Source: UBA4615 sp044359175 (GTDB lineage Bacteria > Pseudomonadota > Gammaproteobacteria > Burkholderiales > Burkholderiaceae_E). Taken from it: a stretch of DNA of 21,270 bases. Numbering within the stretch: position 1 is the stretch's first letter; every line of letters begins with the position of its first letter. Location: contig JBIKMO010000052.1 in assembly GCA_044359175.1 (NCBI GenBank), positions 1-21,270 of the forward strand, in the 5' to 3' direction. Of this stretch, positions 13,543-21,270 are shown one piece after another. The position numbers and the translations under genes were made by a program. The notes beneath the pieces are model-generated. The model saw nothing but the letters and a program-made list of their open reading frames with translations. It was not told the origin of the DNA and made no database searches.

Positions 13543-14538
13543 GTGCTGGTCGCGCTGGGGGCGCTGCTCGTGCTGTGGCAGCGGTTGCTGGTGCCGGTGC
13601 TCCTTGGGCTGCTCGTGTACGCCTGGACCTGTCTGCTCGCCGACCGGCTGGCACAGCGTTTCGGGCCATCGCGCACCGTGGCGGGCGTCTCCGGCGCGGT
13701 GGTCGGATCGCTGGTGTTCGCGGCATTCGCCGGGCTGGTGACTTGGACGGTAGCGCTCGCCTCGGCCGACGACCTGCGCACCTTCCTGCTGCGCATCGAG
13801 GACTCGCTGGACACGCTGCGCGAGGCGCTGCCCGAAGGACTCGCGCAGTCGCTGCCGCAGGACCTGATCGAGCTGCGCCAACGGGTCTTCGCCTGGCTGC
13901 GCGATCACGCGGCGAGCCTCGGCGGCCTGGGCGGTAAGGTGGCGCACGGCCTGGTGCAGGGGATCTTCGCGATCCTCGTGGCAGCGATGGCAGCCACCGC
14001 CACCTGGCAGCCACGCGCGCTGCAGTCCGACGAGCACTTCATCGGTCGGCTGCTGCTGGTGCTCGAGCGCGTGGTGCTCGCACAGATCCGGATCGCGCTG
14101 TTCAACACCACGATGACCGCGCTGTATCTGTTCGTGATCCTGCCGTGGTTCGGCTTCGTTCTGCCGTTCCGCGGGCTGCTGTGCCTGTTCACGCTGGTCA
14201 CCGGCGTGCTGCCGGTGCTCGGCAACCTGCTGGCGAACACGCTGGTCACCCTGATCTCGCTCGCGATCTCGCCGTGGCTGGCGATCGCCTCGCTCGTGTA
14301 CCTGATCCTGATCCACAAGACCGAGTACTTCATCAACGCGCGGACGGTCGGCGCGCGGGTGCAGGTCGCCTCCTGGGAGATCCTCGCGGCGATGCTGACC
14401 GGCGAGGCGCTGTTCGGGGTGCAGGGGCTGGTCGCCGCGCCGCTGCTCTACCCGTTCTTCAAGCGCGAGGTCACGCGGCTGCGGGACGCCGCGCGTACCG
14501 CGCGCCCCACCCCCGACGCCCCCGGCGCATCGGGCTGA
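13543..14538 (+). CDS. AI-2E family transporter / PerM-like membrane protein
   Basis: The 331 residues from GTG 13543 form a polytopic membrane protein of the AI-2E exporter/PerM family (about 340-360 residues). There are N-terminal helices, a long soluble stretch (about 85-140, DDLRTFLLRIEDSLDTLREAL onward), and then several helices: LYLFVILPWFGFVLPF, LLCLFTLVTGVLPVLGNLLA, LVTLISLAISPWLAIASLV. The family-typical region with TEYFINARTVGARV, EILAAMLTGEALFGVQGLVAAPLLYP follows. Transported solutes differ within the family; calling it an AI-2 exporter is not justified. The start is doubtful. The family-like helix already begins before the GTG (SPDVLRLVLVALG), but upstream in-frame codons offer only ATC 13504 or CTG 13519 before a TAG at 13495. 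The only Shine-Dalgarno (13490-13494) fits ATC 13504. It converges with the LpxR gene 73 bp away. Confidence 0.85.
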   Translation: MLVALGALLVLWQRLLVPVLLGLLVYAWTCLLADRLAQRFGPSRTVAGVSGAVVGSLVFAAFAGLVTWTVALASADDLRTFLLRIEDSLDTLREALPEGLAQSLPQDLIELRQRVFAWLRDHAASLGGLGGKVAHGLVQGIFAILVAAMAATATWQPRALQSDEHFIGRLLLVLERVVLAQIRIALFNTTMTALYLFVILPWFGFVLPFRGLLCLFTLVTGVLPVLGNLLANTLVTLISLAISPWLAIASLVYLILIHKTEYFINARTVGARVQVASWEILAAMLTGEALFGVQGLVAAPLLYPFFKREVTRLRDAARTARPTPDAPGASG

Positions 14539-14611
14539 ATCCGGTGGCGACGCGGCTCGGGCGCGGCGTGCATCGCGTCGTCGCGCGCATCGGCCCGGCG
14601 CGCCGCGGCGC

Positions 14612-15609
14612 TCAGCGCGAGGGCCCCCACCGCAGCGACAGGATGCCGAACCGCTGCGAGCCAGGCAACGCGGCGCGCGCCGCCGACTCGAAGTCGATCG
14701 AGCGCCAGACCACCGTGGCGTCCAGCACCCAGCGGTCACCGAGCGGCCCGCCGACGCCCGCGAACGCCTCGCCGACCCAGGGCGCGTGCGACACGCTCGA
14801 GGCGTACGGCAGCCCCCGCGCGTCGAGCAGCGCGTCACGGGCGACCGCGCGCAACTCGACCCCGGCGAGCGCACGCCAGCCGCGCGGCCGCTCCGCGAGC
14901 GCGGTCTCGCCCGGCCACGCGGGCTCGATCGCACCCGGCCCGTAGCGCAGCGCCGCCCCGACGCTCGCCTGCGTGAGCGGCGTGCCGAGCTGGATCGAGG
15001 TGCGCAGCACCGCGTCCGACTGCGACCACGGCAGCCCCAGGCGCGCGAGCCGGGACCAGGCGAGCTCGAACAGCGGCTGTGACGGCACCTGTCCGCCCCA
15101 GCCCCGGGCCGGGGGCTCACCGATCAGCCGGTGGATCGCGTTCTGGACCGGTTCGCCCCGAGCCGCCGGACCGACGACGCCGACCCGCACCGCGAGCGTG
15201 TGACGCACCGCGGGCCCGTGCGAGACCACCGCGACGCCGGCGTGCAGCGTGGCGGCGTACGGACGGTCATCCGGCTGCGGCTCGGCGATCCGCGTCGAGG
15301 CGGGGGTGTGGATCGTGTGGCCGAGGGACACGACGCGCAGCACCCGCGCGTCGGCGTCGCAGTCGAGCAGCCTGGCGCACGACGCGTGCAGCGCGGCCGC
15401 ATCCCAGTGCCCGGGCACGGGCTCGGACGCGGCCGCCAGGAACGCGCCGTGGCTGTACCAGCGCTCGCGTCCGCCGGGCGTGAACGCGAACTGGTCGTTG
15501 TCCAGCCGCAGCTCGACTCCGCCCGACGGCTGCCCAGCGGCGGCGGCACATCCCAGCCCCGTGGCCAGCGCGCACGCGCCCGCCACGACGCGACGCCGCC
15601 GAGCTCGCC

Positions 15610-15613
<4 letters not shown>
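14612..15613 (-). CDS. lpxR: Outer-membrane lipid A deacylase, LpxR family
   Basis: LpxR removes the 3'-acyloxyacyl chain of lipid A at the outer leaflet in a Ca2+-dependent reaction. The 333-residue product starts with a basic signal peptide (RRARRRRVVAGACALATGLG). The family pattern follows: ELRLDNDQFAF with Asn39-Asp40, RERWYSHGAFLA with Ser54, DDRPYAATLHAGV (115-127), VGVVGPAARGEPVQNAIHRLIG with His161, and GWGGQ (171-175). Salmonella LpxR uses an equivalent Asn-Asp pair and His in catalysis. The remaining alternating hydrophobic segments fit a beta barrel. The last residue is Arg (RWGPSR), not the usual aromatic barrel end, which is slightly atypical. GTG 15613 overlaps the stop of uup (GTGA), so translation is probably coupled to it. 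Deacylase activity is inferred from motifs only. Confidence 0.86.
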
Positions 15614-17460
<1,847 letters not shown>

Positions 17461-17509
17461 CGACCCCGCACGATACCGGAATAGCCTCGGACGACCGCAG
17501 GCCCCTGGC

Positions 17510-17515
17510 TATACT
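17510..17515 (+). promoter_or_regulatory. Putative -10 element (TATACT) for the antiporter operon
   Basis: TATACT lies 62 bp before ATG 17578, in the 117-bp divergent gap with uup. A TGG precedes it at almost, but not exactly, extended -10 spacing. The -35 region is not convincing. Confidence 0.45.
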
Positions 17516-17577
17516 CGCGCCTGCCTGGAGCGTCGCCGCGCGCCCCAGCCGCCTCGACCTCCAACCCTCTCAGCGCC

Positions 17578-18666
17578 ATGATCGCGTCGTTGATGTTCGT
17601 CGCAGGGCTCGCCGCGCTGGTGGTCGGGGCCGACCTGCTGGTGCGTGGCGCCTCCAAGCTCGCGATCTCGCTCGGCATCTCGCCGCTGGTGGTCGGCCTC
17701 ACGGTGGTGGCCTTCGGCACCAGCTCGCCAGAGATGGCGGTGTCCGCGCAGAGTGCCTGGTCGGGCAGCACCGACATCGCGATCGGCAACGTGGTCGGCA
17801 GCAACATCTTCAACGTGCTGTTCATCCTGGGTCTGTGCGCGACGATCGTGCCGCTGGTGGTGGCCAGCCAGATCATCCGGCAGGAGGTCCCGATCATGAT
17901 CGGCGCCTCGCTGCTGCTGGTTGCGCTGACGCTGGACGGCGGGCTGTCGCGCGCCGAGTCCGCCCTGCTGTTCGGGCTGCTGCTGGCGTACACCGGGTTC
18001 CTGGTCGTGCAGAGCCGCCGGTCGCAGGACCAGCCGGTGGAGCAGGAGTTTCGCCGCGAACTGGCCGAGCCGGGACCACCGGCCTGGGACGATCGCACGG
18101 CCGTGCAGATCGGACTGGTGGTCGCCGGGCTGGCGCTGCTGGTGATCGGCTCGAACTGGCTGGTCGATGCCGCGATCGTGTTCGCGCGCGCGCTCGGGGT
18201 GAGCGAACTGATCATCGGCCTGACGATCGTCGCGGCCGGCACCTCGACCCCGGAGGTCGCCGCGTCGCTGATGGCGTTGCGCAAGGGCGAGCGCGACATT
18301 GCGGTCGGTAACGTGATCGGCAGCAACACCTTCAACATCCTGGGCGTGCTCGGCGTGTCCGGGCTGGTCGCCCCCGCGGCGCTCACGATGCCCGAATCGC
18401 TGGTGCGGTTCGATCTGCCGGTGATGGTGGCGGTCGCGATCGCCTGCCTGCCGGTGTTCTTCTCGGGCCGTCGCATCGCGCGCTGGGAAGGCCTGATGTT
18501 CCTCGGCTACTACGCGGCCTACGTCGGCTACCTGATCCTGGCCGCGAGCGACCACGATGCCCTGACCACCTATGCGACGGTGATGACCTGGGTGGTGATC
18601 CCGCTCACGGTGGCGACGCTGGTCGCGGTGCTCTGGCGCGGGGCGCGGGACGCGCCACCGCGATGA
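17578..18666 (+). CDS. Calcium/sodium antiporter (CaxA/YrbG family)
   Basis: This 362-residue inner-membrane protein belongs to the Ca2+:cation antiporter superfamily and is expected to exchange Ca2+ for Na+. Two inverted alpha repeats carry the ion site: VVAFGTSSPEMAVSAQSAW with GNVVGSNIFNVLFILG (about 43-85), and IVAAGTSTPEVAASLMALR with GNVIGSNTFNILGVLG (about 217-259). Both acidic residues (Glu52 and Glu226) and both GNxxGSNxFN motifs are intact. Eleven or so hydrophobic segments are visible, with a central soluble loop (about 146-172, RRSQDQPVEQEFRRELAEP). The length is usual to slightly long (325 in E. coli YrbG). The stop overlaps the start of the next gene by ATGA (18663-18666), so it is co-translated with a fused MrpA/B antiporter subunit. 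Ca2+ specificity is from family, not proven here. Confidence 0.93.
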   Translation: MIASLMFVAGLAALVVGADLLVRGASKLAISLGISPLVVGLTVVAFGTSSPEMAVSAQSAWSGSTDIAIGNVVGSNIFNVLFILGLCATIVPLVVASQIIRQEVPIMIGASLLLVALTLDGGLSRAESALLFGLLLAYTGFLVVQSRRSQDQPVEQEFRRELAEPGPPAWDDRTAVQIGLVVAGLALLVIGSNWLVDAAIVFARALGVSELIIGLTIVAAGTSTPEVAASLMALRKGERDIAVGNVIGSNTFNILGVLGVSGLVAPAALTMPESLVRFDLPVMVAVAIACLPVFFSGRRIARWEGLMFLGYYAAYVGYLILAASDHDALTTYATVMTWVVIPLTVATLVAVLWRGARDAPPR

Positions 18667-21270
18667 CCGCCGCGCTGCTCACGCTGCTGGCTGCGCCGTT
18701 CGCTGGTGCGGCGCTGCTGGGTGCCTTCGCGCACCACTGGGAGTCGCGAACCCCCGAATGGCGCCTCGCGGTGTCTGCCGGGATCGCCGGCCTGAGCACG
18801 GCGCTCGCCGCCGGCGCGCTCGCCGTGCTGCTGCCCGAGGTGATCGCGGGCGAGGTCGTTCGCGCGCAGTGGACGTGGCTGCCCGCCCTGGGCGTGGGGT
18901 TCGGGTTGCGCGTCGACGGGCTCGCCGCCGTGTTCGCGGGACTGATCGTCGGCATCGGTCTGCTGATCGTCCTGTACGCCCGCGGGTACCTCGACCCGCG
19001 GGAGCGCACCGTGCGCTTCTTCGCGCTGCTGCTCGCGTTCATGGGGGCGATGCTCGGCATCGCCCTCGCCGACAACCTGATCGTGCTGGTCGTGTTCTGG
19101 GAGCTGACCAGCCTGAGCTCGTTCCTGCTGATCGGCTACTGGCAGCATCGCCGCGACGCGCGCGAGGGTGCGCGGATGGCGCTTGCGATCACCGGCTCGG
19201 GCGGTCTCGCGCTGCTGGCGGGCGTGCTGCTGCTCGGGCAGATCGCCGGCGGCTGGACGCTCGATACGGTCCTCGGAGCCGGCGACACGATCCGAGGCCA
19301 TTCGCTGTACCCGCTCGCGCTCGCGCTCATCCTGCTCGGCGCGTTCACGAAATCGGCGCAGTTCCCGTTCCACTTCTGGCTGCCGCACGCAATGGCGGCA
19401 CCGACCCCGGTGTCGGCGTACCTGCACTCGGCGACGATGGTCAAGGCGGGCATCTTCCTGCTCGCGCGGCTGCATCCGGCGCTCTCCGGTACCGACCTGT
19501 GGTTCGTGTCGGTGACCACGATCGGGGCGGCGACGCTGCTGGTCGGCGCCTGGCACGCGCTCTTCCAGCACGACCTCAAGGGCCTGCTCGCGTACTCGAC
19601 GGTCAGCCACCTCGGCCTGATCACGATGCTGCTCGGGATGAACACCGAGCTGTCGGCGGTCGCCGCGATGTTCCACCTGCTGAACCACGCCACCTTCAAG
19701 GCGTCGCTGTTCATGGCCGCGGGCATCATCGACCACGAGACCGGCACCCGGGACATGCGGCGTCTGCACGGGCTCGCGCGGCCGATGCCGGTGACCGCGA
19801 CCCTGGCGATCGTCGCCTCGCTCGCGATGGCGGGCGTCCCGATGCTCAACGGCTTCCTGTCCAAGGAGATGTTCCTCGCCGAGGCGCTCGCGGTCGACGG
19901 CTCGCGCGCGGTGCGGTGGCTGGTGCCGGCGGCGGCGACGCTGGCTGCGGCACTGTCGGTCGCGTACTCGGTGCGGTTCGTGCACGACGTGTTCTTCAAC
20001 GGCGACGCGGCGGACCTGCCTCACCCACCGCACGAGCCGTCGCGATGGATGCGGTTGCCGGTCGAACTGCTGGTCGTGCTGTGCCTGCTGGTCGGCCTGC
20101 TGCCGTCGGTGACCGTCGGCCCGGTGCTCGCGCTCGCCGCACGCGACGTCGTCGGCGGCCCGCTGCCGCAGTACTCGCTGTCGATCTGGCACGGCTTGAA
20201 CCTGCCGCTGGCGATGAGCGCGATCGCGCTGGCCGGTGGCACCGCGCTGTACTTCTGGTTCGCCCGCGACCGCGCGCTGCACGCGGTGGCCCCCGACGAG
20301 GGGGCGGGCAAGCGCGGCTTCGAGCGCGCGCTGTTCGCGCTCACCGGCGCGGCCGAGCGGCTGCAGACGCGCTTGCTCGCCGGCGGCGCGCGCCGCAACC
20401 TGCTGCTCGCAGTGCTGGTGGCGGTCGCCGCCGGGGCGCTGCCGTGGCTGCTCGGCAGCCCGCCGCTCGCCGAGGGCCTGCCGTCACCGTGGCAAGGAGT
20501 GCACGCCGGGCCGCTCGCGGTCTGGGCGATCGGCGCGGCGGCGGCGATCGCCACGGTCGTGTTCGTCCGCGAGCGTCTGGTCGCGCTGATGTCGGTGGGC
20601 GCGGTCGGGCTCGTCGTGAGCCTGGCCTTCGTCTGGTTCTCGGCACCCGACCTCGCGCTCACCCAGCTGCTGGTCGAGGTCGCCACCGTGATGCTGATGA
20701 TGCTGGCGCTTCGCTATCTGCCCGCACGGGGCGAGCAGGACGCGGCGGACCGCCGCAAACTGCGCGACGCGGCGGTGGCTGCGGTGGCCGGCCTGGGGGT
20801 GGCTGCGATCGCCTGGGCGGTGATGGTGCGCCCGTTCGACGCATCGATCGCGCCGTTCTTCATCGAGCGCACGGTGCCTGAGGGCGGCGGCAGCAACGCG
20901 GTCAACGTGATCATCGTCGACTTCCGCGGCTGGGACACGTTCGGCGAGATGACCGTGCTGCTGGTGGCCGGCCTGGTGATCCACGCGCTGCTCGCCGGGG
21001 TGCGGCTGCCGGCGGTGTCCGGGCCCGCCCGGACCGCGGTGGCCGAGCCGACCGAGACGCGCTTCCCGCTGATGTTTTCGACGATCGCCGCCGCGATGCT
21101 GCCGTTCGCGGTGATGGTCTCGGTGTACTTCTTCCTGCGCGGCCACAACCTGCCGGGCGGCGGCTTCATCGCCGGACTGGTGACCGCGATCGCGATCCTG
21201 CTGCAGGCGGTGGCCTCGGGGCAGCGCCCGCACCGATCGCGGTTCGCGCGCGAGGCGGACTCGGAGGACC
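18663..21270 (+). CDS. mrpA: Fused MrpA-MrpB Na+/H+ antiporter subunit (open at right edge)
   Basis: The frame starting at ATG 18663 is open for 869 codons to the window end. It begins MTAALLTLLAAPFAGAALLG and gives a giant polytopic protein related to complex I subunit NuoL. Key features are VVFWELTSLSSFLLIGYW (Glu147), LLGAFTKSAQFPFHFWLPHA (Lys230), PTPVSAYLHSATMVKAGIF, LLAYSTVSHLGLI, LFMAAGIIDHE, and GVPMLNGFLSKEMFL. Glu147 and Lys230 correspond to residues known to be needed for Mrp transport. A C-terminal MbhD-like segment (APDLALTQLLVEVATVM, about 665) follows, then an MrpB-like domain from about residue 798 with RGHNLPGGGFIAGL. MrpA and MrpB are thus one polypeptide, as in PhaAB of Pseudomonadota. 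The rest of the operon (C, D and others) would lie to the right. Start overlap ATGA couples it to the Ca2+ antiporter gene. Confidence 0.94.
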   Translation, partial: MTAALLTLLAAPFAGAALLGAFAHHWESRTPEWRLAVSAGIAGLSTALAAGALAVLLPEVIAGEVVRAQWTWLPALGVGFGLRVDGLAAVFAGLIVGIGLLIVLYARGYLDPRERTVRFFALLLAFMGAMLGIALADNLIVLVVFWELTSLSSFLLIGYWQHRRDAREGARMALAITGSGGLALLAGVLLLGQIAGGWTLDTVLGAGDTIRGHSLYPLALALILLGAFTKSAQFPFHFWLPHAMAAPTPVSAYLHSATMVKAGIFLLARLHPALSGTDLWFVSVTTIGAATLLVGAWHALFQHDLKGLLAYSTVSHLGLITMLLGMNTELSAVAAMFHLLNHATFKASLFMAAGIIDHETGTRDMRRLHGLARPMPVTATLAIVASLAMAGVPMLNGFLSKEMFLAEALAVDGSRAVRWLVPAAATLAAALSVAYSVRFVHDVFFNGDAADLPHPPHEPSRWMRLPVELLVVLCLLVGLLPSVTVGPVLALAARDVVGGPLPQYSLSIWHGLNLPLAMSAIALAGGTALYFWFARDRALHAVAPDEGAGKRGFERALFALTGAAERLQTRLLAGGARRNLLLAVLVAVAAGALPWLLGSPPLAEGLPSPWQGVHAGPLAVWAIGAAAAIATVVFVRERLVALMSVGAVGLVVSLAFVWFSAPDLALTQLLVEVATVMLMMLALRYLPARGEQDAADRRKLRDAAVAAVAGLGVAAIAWAVMVRPFDASIAPFFIERTVPEGGGSNAVNVIIVDFRGWDTFGEMTVLLVAGLVIHALLAGVRLPAVSGPARTAVAEPTETRFPLMFSTIAAAMLPFAVMVSVYFFLRGHNLPGGGFIAGLVTAIAILLQAVASGQRPHRSRFAREADSED

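Noticed and set aside
14548..14580. Inverted repeat CGACGCG/CGCGTCG between the AI-2E and lpxR genes as a bidirectional terminator
   Set aside because: The 19-base loop, lack of T-tract and extreme GC content make a chance pairing as likely.
18570..20282. A 570-codon minus-strand frame opposite mrpA
   Set aside because: It is dominated by Arg, Gln, His and Glu as the complement of hydrophobic codons; it is the shadow of a membrane protein gene.

Overview
The window is a compact, very GC-rich stretch of bacterial chromosome with strong G/C preference at third codon positions. It looks like a Burkholderiales-type betaproteobacterium. The basis is gene content and order: rpe divergent from apaG-mltA, a UbiH-family hydroxylase followed by dsbC, a fused MrpA/MrpB antiporter subunit, and an LpxR-type lipid A deacylase. 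This placement is inference, since no rRNA or other marker is present. No insertion sequence, integrase, prophage gene or CRISPR array was seen.

Left part (1-4245): the start of rpe runs off the left edge on the minus strand. It faces apaG and mltA on the plus strand. A possible 27-codon membrane peptide lies between apaG and mltA on the minus strand. dsbC and a UbiH-like FAD hydroxylase form a minus-strand unit that converges on mltA. Upstream of ubiH, a mirror-image pair of promoter elements separates it from a tRNA-Phe(GAA) gene on the plus strand.

Middle (4246-9428): next to the tRNA is a 772-codon minus-strand gene of unknown function. It joins an Ala/Pro/Arg-rich, repeat-bearing N-terminal two thirds to a compositionally different C-terminal third that ends in a possible GNAT-like fold. 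It is followed by a membrane-anchored CxxCxxCC (YkgJ-like) protein and a convergent pirin. A periplasmic family-3 solute-binding protein then overlaps, by ATGA, the next gene.

Signalling and envelope part (9425-15613): that next gene is a 1095-residue hybrid histidine kinase (periplasmic sensor, two PAS, HisKA, HATPase, REC, Hpt). The binding protein and kinase look like a two-gene version of a BvgS-type sensor, with no response regulator nearby. A small methyltransferase with an exported-looking N-terminus follows, then an AI-2E/PerM-family membrane protein whose start is unusual (in-frame amber codon, no standard start near its Shine-Dalgarno). LpxR comes next on the minus strand, translationally coupled (GTGA) to the ABC-F ATPase Uup.

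Right part (15610-21270): after uup, a divergent plus-strand operon begins. It holds a CaxA/YrbG-type Na+/Ca2+ antiporter overlapping (ATGA) a fused MrpA-MrpB Na+/H+ antiporter subunit that is still open at the right edge. Together they suggest a linked sodium/calcium/proton circuit.

Most window content is well-known housekeeping and envelope biology. The parts least explained by known families are the 772-residue protein beside tRNA-Phe, the AI-2E gene start region, the small membrane ORF at 771-854, and the exported-looking methyltransferase.
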